From positions 3,224,001 to 3,288,000 of the forward strand of contig NC_017506.1 in assembly GCF_000166295.1 (NCBI RefSeq): a stretch of 64,000 nucleotides of DNA, written 5' to 3'. Below, piece by piece: positions 38,653 through 47,902 of this stretch (positions are counted from its first letter, which is position 1; every line of letters begins with the position of its first letter). Both the position numbers and the translations under genes were made by a program. The stretch comes from Marinobacter adhaerens HP15 (GTDB lineage Bacteria > Pseudomonadota > Gammaproteobacteria > Pseudomonadales > Oleiphilaceae). The notes under the pieces were generated by a model. The model was not told the origin of the DNA. It saw only the letters and a list, made by a program, of their open reading frames with translations, and ran no database searches.

Positions 38653-39627
38653 ATGCCTACCATGCTGACTCGCATTACCGGCCTGACCGCCGGTGTTCTG
38701 TTTGCGGCCGCCGCCCAGGCGGAGGCTCCGATGGTAAAAGAGCAGGCTCCGGGCTATTACCGCACCATGCTCGGCAACTTCGAAATAACCGCCCTGTCCG
38801 ATGGCACCGTCAAGCTGCCGGTGGACAAACTGTTGCTGAACACCACCGAAGAACACGTGCATAACACCCTGGCGGATAACTTCCTCTCTGCCCCGCTCGA
38901 CACGTCCGTTAACGGCTATCTGATCAACACCGGCAACCATCTGGTGCTGGTGGATACCGGTGCAGGCAGCCTGTTTGGCCCGACTCTCGGAAAACTGGTT
39001 GAACATCTGAAAGCGTCCGGTTACGAGCCCGCAGATGTCGACGAGATCTACATCACGCACATGCATCCGGACCATGTTGGCGGGTTGGTGTCAGACGGTG
39101 AAATTGTGTTCCCGAATGCCATTGTCCGCGCCAGCGTGGAAGACCAGAATTTTTGGCTGAACGAAGACAACCTGAAGGCCGCTGACGAAGGTTCCAAGGG
39201 CTTTTTCAAAGGCGCGATGGCCTCTTTGAATCCGTATGTCGAGTCCGGCCAGTTCAAGCCTTTCGACAAAGACCAGGAGCTTGTGCCGGGTATTTCTGCA
39301 GTGTCCGCCAGCGGGCACACCCCGGGCCACAGCCTTTACAAGGTGGAAAGCGGGGACAACACGCTGATGCTTTGGGGCGACCTGATTCACGTGGCAGCGG
39401 TTCAGTTCCCGCAGCCGGACATTGCCATCCAGTTCGATGTGAACAGTGAACAGGCAGTGGAGTCTCGTGCACAGGCCTTTGCCGACGCTCAGGAAACCGG
39501 GTACTGGGTAGGCTCCGCCCACCTGTCTTTTCCCGGCCTGGGGCACCTGAAAAGCGCAGACCAGGGTTATGAATTCATTCCTGCCAACTATCAGGGTGGT
39601 GTCGGCGCCACTGAAACTGGCGAGTGA
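38653..39627 (+). CDS. Periplasmic metallo-beta-lactamase-fold hydrolase
   Basis: The ATG at 38653 (GAGGGA Shine-Dalgarno) gives 324 aa with a signal peptide ending AAAAQAEA. The mature protein has the MBL metal motif HMHPDH (in ITHMHPDHVGGLV) and later ligands in SGHTPGHS and WGDLIHVA. The set (HxHxDH, His, Asp, His) suggests a two-metal hydrolase of the glyoxalase II/quorum-lactonase-like branch; the substrate is unknown and antibiotic hydrolysis is not implied. A longer frame opening at 38380 would read through attR and the terminator and was rejected. Confidence 0.9.
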   Translation: MPTMLTRITGLTAGVLFAAAAQAEAPMVKEQAPGYYRTMLGNFEITALSDGTVKLPVDKLLLNTTEEHVHNTLADNFLSAPLDTSVNGYLINTGNHLVLVDTGAGSLFGPTLGKLVEHLKASGYEPADVDEIYITHMHPDHVGGLVSDGEIVFPNAIVRASVEDQNFWLNEDNLKAADEGSKGFFKGAMASLNPYVESGQFKPFDKDQELVPGISAVSASGHTPGHSLYKVESGDNTLMLWGDLIHVAAVQFPQPDIAIQFDVNSEQAVESRAQAFADAQETGYWVGSAHLSFPGLGHLKSADQGYEFIPANYQGGVGATETGE

Positions 39628-39646
39628 TGAACCAATCCTGAAGACG

Positions 39647-39676
39647 AAAAAGCCGGAGCAACCCTCCGGCTTTTTT
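39647..39676. terminator. Bidirectional terminator
   Basis: AAAAAGCCGGAG (39647-39658) pairs with CTCCGGCTTTTT (39664-39675). It separates the convergent MBL and solute-binding protein genes. Confidence 0.9.
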
Positions 39677-39704
39677 CATTCGCTTTTGGCAGATTTGCTA
39701 CCGC

Positions 39705-40598
39705 CTAAAGGCCTGCCAAAGAACAATCCTCTGGGTCATCTTCAGTTTCTGACAGCCCAGCACATGCAGCCACGCAAACATACCGATTCACGATCGATGC
39801 AAAGGTGCCATCATCCAGCATCGACTGCAGCGCGCGATCAAAATCTGCCACAAATCCGGCTGTAACCGTGGCTTTGGAGAAAACAAAGTACGCGGGCTTG
39901 TTGGACACGACCAGGGAGCTGGGAATAAGAGTTCCGGTCAGCCCCAGTTCCTGAATCTCGTAGAGCCCGGTTAACTGACTCGCCACCACACCATCGACCC
40001 GATCCCGGGCCAGCATGAGCCATAGCGGCTCCCTGCGGGAGAGGTACTCGATGTTTTTGTCGTAGTCTGGATTCTGGATGAGGGCGCTGTATTCATCGCT
40101 GTAGGACACATGAATCTGGGCACCAAGCCTGAAACCCGATTCCAGCAGCTGCCGCAAGCCATTCAGCTCGAACCTGGACTCGTCAGATCGCCGAATAAAC
40201 AGGATATTGGGCGATACCAGACCGACCACTTCGGAGTAATGGGCATACTCCTCTCGCTCCGGAGTCCGGTAAGCGCCGGAAAGCATATCCACATGCCCGT
40301 CACGCAACTCCCGAAGCGCCCTGGCCCATGGCATCTTCTGAAAGGAAATCCCGCAATCCAGGCGTCCCATGGCCTCACGGACCAGGTCGGCATCAATGCC
40401 GACCACCTTACCCTCCTGAACCATGAAATACGGCGGATCATCGTCCCAGCGCAGGGTGATGTCGCAGTCGCCATAGCTTGGGGCGGAAAAACAGAGAATG
40501 AACGCGAGCACCAAAGCAGGTCTGCACAGGGCGGGCGTCAAAAAACGCGGGTGCAACAACTTTGAGAACGGCAACCCGTTGCTCTGGCCTGGATACAT
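39705..40598 (-). CDS. Periplasmic solute-binding protein, family 3
   Basis: The 297-aa product has an N-terminal signal region (LVLAFILCFSAPSYG) and the SBP_bac_3 core: LRWDDDPPYFMVQEGKVVGI, DADLVREAMGRLDCGISFQK, then MPWARALRELRDGHVDMLSG, the usual pattern of polar amino-acid-type receptors. No transporter genes are adjacent, so it may serve an orphan uptake system or act as a sensor-type receptor. Cys residues near both ends of the mature protein (GDCD and CVAACAG) may form disulfides. Confidence 0.88.
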   Translation of the reverse strand: MYPGQSNGLPFSKLLHPRFLTPALCRPALVLAFILCFSAPSYGDCDITLRWDDDPPYFMVQEGKVVGIDADLVREAMGRLDCGISFQKMPWARALRELRDGHVDMLSGAYRTPEREEYAHYSEVVGLVSPNILFIRRSDESRFELNGLRQLLESGFRLGAQIHVSYSDEYSALIQNPDYDKNIEYLSRREPLWLMLARDRVDGVVASQLTGLYEIQELGLTGTLIPSSLVVSNKPAYFVFSKATVTAGFVADFDRALQSMLDDGTFASIVNRYVCVAACAGLSETEDDPEDCSLAGL

Positions 40599-40772
40599 CT
40601 TTGATGCCGTCGACGAAGGAAGGTCTAATTAATATAGACTAATTGATCAGGCACTCAATATTCTGAGTAGCAACGCCCGGGCTAACTCCCTGTCATCTTG
40701 TGTTCATGCACTCGTTGCGCAATCAAGGTAGTGTCTGCAAAACCTGTTCAATAGGAGACCACGAGCACCACC

Positions 40773-41369
40773 ATGAACCAGCCAGACGATCCGGCCAGCC
40801 TGACAGAACTTCTGGAACGCCTTCGCGCAAACACCGAGGGTCAGGTTCAGGTGTCTGTGGGCGATGTACTGGCAGCTGTTGGTGAACGTTCCTTCGGGCC
40901 GATGGTTTTGATCGCCGGCGTAATCACCCTGGCCCCGCTGATAGGTGATATTCCGGGAGTACCGACGCTGCTTGGTCTTATGGTGCTACTCACCCTGGGG
41001 CAACTGATTTTCCAGCGCCACTCGATCTGGATTCCCTCAAAGCTGGCGCGCCGGAACATCGAAAGAGAAAAGCTTGCCAGGGGGCTGGACTGGATGAACA
41101 AGCCCGCCCGGTTTGTGGATCGATGGACAAAACAAAGGCTGCTCTGGCTGGTTCGCGGGCCGGGGCAATACGTTATCGCCATCATCTGTATGATTGTGGC
41201 CGCTGCCATGCCACTGATGGAGGTGATTCCATTCAGCGCCAACGGTGCCGGAATCGCCCTGATGGCGTTTGGCCTGGCTATCGTGGCGCGGGACGGTCTG
41301 CTTGCCCTGGTGGCAATCCTGGCGACCGGCGGCACCGCCTGGTTCATCCTGAATAACCTCCCCTGGTAG
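40773..41369 (+). CDS. ExoD family membrane protein
   Basis: The 198-aa product matches the ExoD (exopolysaccharide synthesis) family: an N-terminal soluble helix (LLERLRANTEGQVQVSVGD), then FGPMVLIAGVITLAPLIGDIPGVPTLLGL and three further hydrophobic segments to the C-terminus. Rhizobial ExoD mutants are defective in exopolysaccharide and alkaline tolerance, but the biochemical role is unknown. It stands alone on the plus strand between the solute-binding protein and the SDR gene. Confidence 0.88.
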   Translation: MNQPDDPASLTELLERLRANTEGQVQVSVGDVLAAVGERSFGPMVLIAGVITLAPLIGDIPGVPTLLGLMVLLTLGQLIFQRHSIWIPSKLARRNIEREKLARGLDWMNKPARFVDRWTKQRLLWLVRGPGQYVIAIICMIVAAAMPLMEVIPFSANGAGIALMAFGLAIVARDGLLALVAILATGGTAWFILNNLPW

Positions 41370-41438
41370 GCAGCACTTCCGGCAGGGATCGCCAGAGACC
41401 TGTGCTAATGTTGAGCCTCAGCCACAAGGAATACAAAC

Positions 41439-42095
41439 ATGACCATTCTTATCACGGGCGCCAATCGCGGCATCGGCAAGGGCCTGGCCGATGAGTGGAG
41501 AGAGGCGGGCGAGCATGTCATCGGTACGGCCCGCAGCGAACCGGGCATGGAGGTGCTGGATGTCGCCGACCCCGCCAGCGTGACCGCGCTGGGCGAGCGC
41601 CTCGAAAATCAACCGATCTCAACCCTGGTCTGTAACGCCGGCATTCTGCTTGATCGCCATGAACAGCTGGAAGGCGGCTATCCGCCAGAACTCTGGGCGG
41701 AGCACTTCCAGGTCAATGTGACCGGCGTATTCCTCACCATACAGGCGCTGCTACCCAATCTCAGACTGGCATTGGCCGGGGTCGGCACCCCGAAAATCGC
41801 CATCATATCCAGCAAGCTTGGATCCCAGGCTTCTGCCGGTGGCGGCCGGTACATTTATCGTGCTTCGAAAGCGGCGGCGCTCAATCTCGGACGAAATCTG
41901 GCCGTGGACCTGCGTGAGCAGGGCATAGCCGTGGGCATCTACCACCCGGGCTGGGTGGCCACGGACATGGGCGGTAGCGACGCCGAGGTATCGGTTGAAC
42001 AATCCGTTGATGGCCTCAGGCGGCAGATTGATAGCCTCACTCTCGCCGAAACCGGCTGCTTCAAGGCCTGGGACGGCAAGGACATGGCGTTCTGA
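41439..42095 (+). CDS. Short-chain dehydrogenase/reductase
   Basis: A 218-aa classical SDR with the NAD(P) motif TGANRGIGKG, the structural CNAG motif, catalytic Ser in IISSKLGS and the YxxxK pair in IYRASKAA. The HPGWVATDMGG segment after the active site is typical of carbonyl-reductase-like SDRs. Substrate is unknown. The gene stands alone 69 nt after exoD; co-transcription is possible. Confidence 0.92.
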   Translation: MTILITGANRGIGKGLADEWREAGEHVIGTARSEPGMEVLDVADPASVTALGERLENQPISTLVCNAGILLDRHEQLEGGYPPELWAEHFQVNVTGVFLTIQALLPNLRLALAGVGTPKIAIISSKLGSQASAGGGRYIYRASKAAALNLGRNLAVDLREQGIAVGIYHPGWVATDMGGSDAEVSVEQSVDGLRRQIDSLTLAETGCFKAWDGKDMAF

Positions 42096-42308
42096 GGGCA
42101 CACTGATATGGCAACACAAGTCCTCGCGCGGAGTGTTTCTGTCACCATTTGAAACAATCCTTCTGAATCCCGATTCGCGGTAAAGCTGCTACTATTGCTA
42201 CATACCTCAGGCTTATGGGCTTGGCAGCGCCCGCCAGACAGCCTGCTGAATCCAATTCTTGAAAAGCTCCTGCGTCAGGGGCTTTTGCGTTTGAAAGGAC
42301 CCGGTTGT

Positions 42309-43196
42309 ATGTCCAGCAAAGCGAAGCAGACCCAGAAACTTCTGCTGTTCCGGCTTTCCGGCGAGCGTCTGTTCGGGATCGGAACCCTGAAGATCCGGGA
42401 AATCCTGCCTTTCATGCGGCTGACGAAACTGCCCCACAGCCATCACGCCGTCATCGGCACGGCCACCTTCCGGGGTTCCGCCGTTCCGGTGATTGATATG
42501 GCTGCCGCGGTCGGCTATCCGCCGCTGACACAGGAAGAACGGGAAAAAGCCTCGATTATTGTCACGGATATCCAGCGCCAGGAGATCGGTTTTCTGGTGC
42601 GCAGCGTGCAACAGATCATCGAGACTGACTGGAAATCGGTGATGCCGCCACCCAAAGCCCTGGGCAGCAAGGCGTTTATCACAGGGCTGCTGGACGTGGA
42701 TGGCGATATCATCCAGCTGCTGGATGTGGAATTGCTGTTGGCAAAGGTGTATCCGGAATCACTGGACACCCAGGAGGTCGTTCTCACGGATGTGCAGAGT
42801 GAGACGCTCAAGTCCCTGAACATTCTGATGGTCGACGATTCCCAGGTGGCCCGTAAGCAACTCTCGGACGTGCTGGACAGCAAGGACATCCCCTACCAGG
42901 TGACGTCGAACGGTGATGACGCGCTGCAGATTCTGCTGCGCGACCATGAACTGGGCCGGCCCACGGACATTCTGGTCAGCGATATCGAGATGCCGGGGCT
43001 CGATGGGTACGAGCTGGCGTTCAATGTGCGGGACAATTCAGCGCTGAAGCAGCCTTACATCATCCTGCATACGTCACTGAACAGTGAGATGAGCCTGAGC
43101 TATGCCAATCAGGTGGGCGCCAACGAAGCGCTGACGAAATTCGATGCCGAGGAGCTGCTTCAGGCCATGCTGCGAGGCGCCGAGCAAGCCCGCTAA
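42309..43196 (+). CDS. CheV-type chemotaxis protein (CheW domain plus receiver)
   Basis: Couples chemoreceptors to CheA and is tuned by phosphorylation. From the ATG at 42309 (AAAGGA upstream) the product is 295 aa. The N-terminal CheW-like domain (LLLFRLSGERLFGIGTLKIR, VIGTATFRGSAVPVIDMA) covers about residues 8-155. The C-terminal receiver has the acidic pair in ILMVDDSQVARK, the phospho-acceptor Asp in VSDIEMPGLDGYEL and the conserved Lys in TKFDAEEL. An upstream in-frame start at 42195 lacks support. Its end overlaps the lipoprotein gene by 4 nt, tail-to-tail. Confidence 0.92.
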   Translation: MSSKAKQTQKLLLFRLSGERLFGIGTLKIREILPFMRLTKLPHSHHAVIGTATFRGSAVPVIDMAAAVGYPPLTQEEREKASIIVTDIQRQEIGFLVRSVQQIIETDWKSVMPPPKALGSKAFITGLLDVDGDIIQLLDVELLLAKVYPESLDTQEVVLTDVQSETLKSLNILMVDDSQVARKQLSDVLDSKDIPYQVTSNGDDALQILLRDHELGRPTDILVSDIEMPGLDGYELAFNVRDNSALKQPYIILHTSLNSEMSLSYANQVGANEALTKFDAEELLQAMLRGAEQAR

Positions 43197-44056
43197 AGTC
43201 TGAGCTGCTCGATGAATTCGTCCGCGTCGGCGCGCATCTCAGCCAGGCTCTGCTGCCACTCTTCCCGGTGACGATTCAGCGTTTCCTCACTCAGGCGCGT
43301 GAAGCGTTCGCCGGTTTCGGCCACGGTGCGGCTGGCATTGGCGATCGATTCCATGGTGGGATCGTTCAGCTCATCGGCCTGGCGATCCAGATCCCGGGCG
43401 GCCTGCTCCAGAATCACCCGGTCCTCTTCCGGTGTCGGCTCACTGTCTTTCAGGGCGTCTTCCACCGAGCGCTCAAGCTCCCGCATGGCTTCCTGCAACT
43501 TCTTGCCGAACGCCTCCATGGCGCCCTCTGCCTCGCGGCCGATTTTCTCGGAGTAGGCTTCCAGATCCCGCGCCAGCTGCTCCATCTGCTGCTCAAAGTC
43601 ATCCGAAGACGATGAGAAACGGGCGCTGAGCTCGTCACCGAGCCGGCTGAGCTCGCCCATGATGCTGCTGAACGGGGAAGGATTAAGGATGGCCTCGCCA
43701 GTACGGTCGTAATCCACCAGCCACTGATCCTGGAACCGTACGAGATAGGTGACCAGCTCCAGCCGCTCACCTTCGGTTCCGGCTTCGGCCGGCAGGCGGG
43801 TCACGATAGTGGCTTCGCGATCTTCAATGACGACCCGGCCGAAGGATGGCACGGCGTCGGTCCAGCTGCGCTTGTAACCGTCGAACGCGGCGGATTCCGC
43901 CAGGGTGGAGTATTCCATCACGTCACCGGCGTCGTTCTCGGCCATGGCCTGCCAGAAGGCCGCCGCCACTTCCTGGGGTGTCTCGGGGTTGCTACAACCG
44001 GCGAGCAACGTCAGTGTCGCGACGGCCACCAGGCCGCGAAAAAAGGGACGGATCAT
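43193..44056 (-). CDS. Lipoprotein with N-terminal NTF2-like domain and long helical region
   Basis: The 287-aa product has a signal peptide and lipobox (LTLLAGC, Cys about residue 21). Residues 25-125 (EVAAAFWQAMAENDAGDVM, then LVTYLVRFQDQWLVDYDRTG) resemble the NTF2-like fold of DUF4878-type lipoproteins. The rest is a long charged coiled coil (about residues 135-285) that could reach across the periplasm. Function is unknown. Identification as an exported lipoprotein is firm; the domain call is tentative. Confidence 0.85.
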   Translation of the reverse strand: MIRPFFRGLVAVATLTLLAGCSNPETPQEVAAAFWQAMAENDAGDVMEYSTLAESAAFDGYKRSWTDAVPSFGRVVIEDREATIVTRLPAEAGTEGERLELVTYLVRFQDQWLVDYDRTGEAILNPSPFSSIMGELSRLGDELSARFSSSSDDFEQQMEQLARDLEAYSEKIGREAEGAMEAFGKKLQEAMRELERSVEDALKDSEPTPEEDRVILEQAARDLDRQADELNDPTMESIANASRTVAETGERFTRLSEETLNRHREEWQQSLAEMRADADEFIEQLRL

Positions 44057-44103
44057 TGCAGTGCTACCTCGGGCTCATCATCCATGGACGCATAATACAC
44101 CCC

Positions 44104-45774
44104 TCAGAGCTTGCAGGTCAGTTCCGCCAGCTCCTCATCAAACACCCGGCGGTTTTCACTGTAATCCACGGGCACGTCCACCACATGAACACCGCCTTCA
44201 GCCAGGGCACCTTCCAGGGTCGGTCGCAGGTCCTCCGTGCGGGTCAAGCGGTGACCCTTGGCGCCGTAGGATTGGGCATAGGTGACAAAATCCGGGTTGC
44301 GATAATCCAGGCCGAAATCGCTGTAGCCTTCCTGGCCCTGCTTCCACTTGATCATGCCGTAGGCACTGTCGTTGATAATCAGCACCACCAGGTTGAGGTT
44401 CAGTCGAACCGCCGTTTCCAGCTCCTGGCTGTTCATCATGAAGCCGCCATCGCCACAGATCGCCATCACTTTCAGGTCCGGATACAGCATGGAGGCCATC
44501 ATGCCGCTGGGCAAGCCGGCGCCCATGGAGGCCAGGGCGTTGTCGAGCAGTACCGTATTGTTGTCGTAGGCGCGGTAATTGCGGGCAAACCAGAGTTTGT
44601 ACATGCCGTTGTCGAGCGTGATGATCCCGTCATCGGGCATTACCTGGCGCACATCGTGAACAATGCGTTGGGGGATCACCGGGAAGCGATCGTCTTCGGC
44701 CCGCTCCTGCAGGTGCGCATCCACCGCCTCCTTCACCTCCATCAGACGGGTGAAGTCGTGGTTGGCGCACTGGCCGCAGTTCTCGGCCATGTATTCCACG
44801 CTGTTGGCGATATCCCCGACAACCTCGTGCTGGGGGAAGTACACCGGGTCCACGTCGGCCGCACTGAAGTTCACATGAATGACCTTCTTGCCGCCGGGGG
44901 TCATGAAGAAAGGCGGCTTTTCCACCACATCATGGCCCACGTTGATCACCAGGTCGGCGCGGTCGATTGCACAGTGAACGAAGTCCCCGGCCGACAGGGC
45001 AGCGTTGCCCAGGTAGCGCGGATGTCGCTCATCCACCACGCCCTTGCCCATCTGGGTGGTGAAGAACGGGATGCCGGTGACATTCACGAGATGCAGCAAC
45101 GCCTGGGAAACCCGTTTCCGGTTGGCGCCGGCACCGATCATGATCAGCGGATGCCGGGCCTCGCGCAGCATTTCGCACGCCATCTCCAGGCTTTTCGGGC
45201 TGGCCGAGGGCCGCCGGGCGTCACTGGGTTTGAAGATGTGGGTATCGGATTCGGGCGCCTCATCGGCGATGTCCTCTGGAAGCTCCAGATGCACGGCACC
45301 CGGGCGCTCTTCAGAGGCCAGGCGGAAAGCTTCCCGAACCTTGGCAGGGATGGTGTTGGCATTGCTGATTTGCCGGGTGTACTTGGTGAGCGGACGCATC
45401 AGGTCCACCACATCCAGAATCTGGAATAGCCCCTGCTTGGAGGACTTGATGGGTTTCTGGCCCGAGATCATCATCATGGGCATACCGCCCAGCTGAGCGT
45501 AGGCGGCGGCAGTCACGAAGTTGGTGGCGCCGGGCCCGAGCGTGGAAAGGCAGACTCCCACGCGCCCCGTCAGTCGGCCGTAGGTGGCGGCCATGAACCC
45601 GGCAGCCTGCTCATGGCGGTTGAGGACCAGCTGAATACTGGAGGTCCTCAAAGCCTCAAGGAAGGCAAGATTCTCCTCACCGGGCACCGCGAAAATGTAT
45701 TCAACGCCTTCGTTTTCCAGCGCCCGGATAAACAACTCGGCCCCATTACGGGCCGGGGTCTGTTCGTTGGCCAT
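44104..45774 (-). CDS. Thiamine-diphosphate enzyme, acetolactate synthase-like
   Basis: The 556-aa product has the three ThDP-enzyme domains. The catalytic Glu sits in LNRHEQAAGFMAATYGR, FAD/pyruvate-type features include STLGPGATNFVTAAAYA, and the ThDP/Mg motif is CGDGGFMMNSQELETAVRLN followed by IINDSAYGMIK. Closest in style to catabolic or biosynthetic acetolactate synthases, but no regulatory small subunit (IlvN/IlvH) is adjacent, and the operon partners (ATP-grasp and a papain-like protein) argue for a role outside branched-chain amino-acid synthesis. It lies 48 nt after the 683-aa gene. Confidence 0.88.
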   Translation of the reverse strand: MANEQTPARNGAELFIRALENEGVEYIFAVPGEENLAFLEALRTSSIQLVLNRHEQAAGFMAATYGRLTGRVGVCLSTLGPGATNFVTAAAYAQLGGMPMMMISGQKPIKSSKQGLFQILDVVDLMRPLTKYTRQISNANTIPAKVREAFRLASEERPGAVHLELPEDIADEAPESDTHIFKPSDARRPSASPKSLEMACEMLREARHPLIMIGAGANRKRVSQALLHLVNVTGIPFFTTQMGKGVVDERHPRYLGNAALSAGDFVHCAIDRADLVINVGHDVVEKPPFFMTPGGKKVIHVNFSAADVDPVYFPQHEVVGDIANSVEYMAENCGQCANHDFTRLMEVKEAVDAHLQERAEDDRFPVIPQRIVHDVRQVMPDDGIITLDNGMYKLWFARNYRAYDNNTVLLDNALASMGAGLPSGMMASMLYPDLKVMAICGDGGFMMNSQELETAVRLNLNLVVLIINDSAYGMIKWKQGQEGYSDFGLDYRNPDFVTYAQSYGAKGHRLTRTEDLRPTLEGALAEGGVHVVDVPVDYSENRRVFDEELAELTCKL

Positions 45775-45822
45775 GGCCTTCCTCTTGATCTGTGGATTCC
45801 GGGTGATCGGCAGGTTCCGGGA

Positions 45823-47874
45823 TCAATCGGTTATGGGCGGCTCCGCCTGCAAAGCATCCGCCGGCACGCGATCCAGACCCCAACTGCGATACACACCCTC
45901 TGTTACGCGCCGAAGGGCATCCTCGTTCACTTCCGCAGGTTCCCCCCGCTCCAGGGGATCGTAATGGAAGATGTACAGTCGCGATGTGAACTGTTCGAAA
46001 GGCAGCGACGACTCGCCAAAACGCTCTCCGTTGCCCGAGGTACTGACTTTGACTCCATCGCCCCAGTTCTGGCCGCTGTCGTTATTGGGATTGAAGAAAT
46101 AAATCCGCATCTCACCTTCCGGGTCAAGCGCGGCCCGGAGAATGGTAATGGCGTGCCAGCCGATAAACCGGGCGGCACTGTCGGTCACTGCAATACCCGC
46201 GGGCTGCGGGTGGATCAGCGGCTGATTGCCATTGTAGTAGGGGTGATAGCTGGCATAGAAATGCCGGATAAAGCCTTCCAGATCATGCAGCTTGCCAGTG
46301 GCCACATCCACGTTGATGGCAAATCCGCGCCCGGCAGACCAGCCGTGGAACTCCGGGTTCACCCATTTGTGGGGATCGCCCTGGCGGCCGACGCACAACC
46401 GGCCCATCTCCACATAAATGCGGTCCAGATGCGGCACTACAACCAGGGAGACAGGATCCAGATCGAGGGTAACCTCGGACGCGACACCGCCGACACTGCG
46501 GGCCGACGACACCGGCTGGCCTTCAAAGTGAATGACGATTTCATTGTCTCGGGCAGCCCAGGCCACCATCTGCAAGAGATAATCCGGATCGTTATAGGCC
46601 CACATCGAAAGAGCACGGGCCGACTGGCAGGTAGGATTGTTGCCCTGCCCCACGCCCAAAGGCTGGCCCAACATATTCAATACGCCCTGAATCAGCCAGG
46701 CATTGGGTTGCGGTTGGTAGCCATAGGCCAGTTCAAGTCGCTCCCGCGCATGGGGGCACAAAGACAACCGTGCCTGGCGCCACAGACCCGGCGCAACAGG
46801 AGGTTGATAAAGAATACCCCGCTCCAGCAGTAGCGCCAGGCCGTAGATGCCCTGTGCCGTTTCCGGATAGATACCTTCTTTAATGAGGGTGTGGACCAGC
46901 TCCCGATAGCACATCAGGCAATCCCGGCCGGTACTGGACAGCCCCAGCGCCTCGCTCAGCAAGGTGTCCTGGTCCAACAGGATGAAACGTATGAACGAGG
47001 CATGGTAAGGCGAGACCAGGCCGGTATCGTGCATGGAACGCGCAAACCCGGTGGCCTCGTTCTGCAGGGCCTGGGCGTCCATGGTTTCCAGCCGCTGCTC
47101 GTAGACCACAGTTCCGGGGTCTTCACTGCAGGCCCGGGTGGGGCCATAGAGGCTGGAGATCAATCGGTCGGCACCGCGCCCGGCACTGCCCAGATCGGCC
47201 TGCGGATCAGCCCGACAAAGGGCAATCTGGGTAATCATCTTGCGTACGTCCGATACCTGGATCGGTCGCTGTTCAAGGATCCGCCAGATCTCCTCGATCA
47301 GGCTATCAATGACATGTTCGTAGCCGATGTGGTGGGCCACGTACTGCACAAGGTTCTGGCTGATCAGCGCGAGCTTGCCCTGCTCCCGCTCAGCCTCGCC
47401 GGTCATGCCAAACAGCAGGCCGAGGTTGATGGCAAGAACCTGGGTCAGATAGTGGTGGGCCTGTTCAGCCGACACCGAAGGGTGCAGATAGCTGCCCCGG
47501 GCGACGGCAAGCAGCCGCAATTCGCTGAAGGCCTCAATGACGACGGTATCGGCATTCTGGCTCTGCAGCGAATAGGTTGTCAGCGTGGGAAGGAGAATAC
47601 CGGGTTCGGCCCAGTCGGTGCCGGCAAAGACACCCGCCAGCTCAAGGCGCTCAGCGCGCTCCTCGATGATCCGGCAGCCATCCGGCTGCAGCAGGACCCG
47701 GCGGGCAATATCCAGCACACGCGGCAGTTTGCCGGCCTTGGTAAAAGACCGGCTTTCTTCCAAAGCCTGAATGGCGTCATCCAGGCGTTGAGCCAGCTTG
47801 TCAATGTTTACAGCTGGCGCTGCGCTGCCCGATTGGTGATCGTTCAAACGATAATCCTCAGGGCCTGGCACCAA
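45823..47874 (-). CDS. Large protein of unknown function with a papain-like Cys/His/Asn arrangement
   Basis: No family recognised. The frame opens at TTG (47874, 683 aa); another TTG at 47847 has GAGGA about 6 nt upstream and may be the true start (674 aa). Residues 1-400 are helical and soluble. The C-terminal part holds GQGNNPTCQSARALSMW (Cys416, with Gln410 six residues before it as in papain's oxyanion hole), IGWHAITI (His574) and FFNPNNDSGQNWGDG (Asn596/Asn598). This order and spacing fit a papain-fold hydrolase or transglutaminase-like enzyme. There is no signal peptide. It is the middle gene of a three-gene operon. Confidence 0.75.
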   Translation of the reverse strand: MVPGPEDYRLNDHQSGSAAPAVNIDKLAQRLDDAIQALEESRSFTKAGKLPRVLDIARRVLLQPDGCRIIEERAERLELAGVFAGTDWAEPGILLPTLTTYSLQSQNADTVVIEAFSELRLLAVARGSYLHPSVSAEQAHHYLTQVLAINLGLLFGMTGEAEREQGKLALISQNLVQYVAHHIGYEHVIDSLIEEIWRILEQRPIQVSDVRKMITQIALCRADPQADLGSAGRGADRLISSLYGPTRACSEDPGTVVYEQRLETMDAQALQNEATGFARSMHDTGLVSPYHASFIRFILLDQDTLLSEALGLSSTGRDCLMCYRELVHTLIKEGIYPETAQGIYGLALLLERGILYQPPVAPGLWRQARLSLCPHARERLELAYGYQPQPNAWLIQGVLNMLGQPLGVGQGNNPTCQSARALSMWAYNDPDYLLQMVAWAARDNEIVIHFEGQPVSSARSVGGVASEVTLDLDPVSLVVVPHLDRIYVEMGRLCVGRQGDPHKWVNPEFHGWSAGRGFAINVDVATGKLHDLEGFIRHFYASYHPYYNGNQPLIHPQPAGIAVTDSAARFIGWHAITILRAALDPEGEMRIYFFNPNNDSGQNWGDGVKVSTSGNGERFGESSLPFEQFTSRLYIFHYDPLERGEPAEVNEDALRRVTEGVYRSWGLDRVPADALQAEPPITD

Positions 47875-47902
47875 ACCCGGTTGTTGTTAATGCTTCTCCT
47901 GA

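Noticed and set aside
43846..45429. A 527-codon plus-strand open frame antisense to the acetolactate-synthase-like gene
   Set aside because: Antisense shadow; Arg/His-rich composition and no ribosome-binding site or domain.
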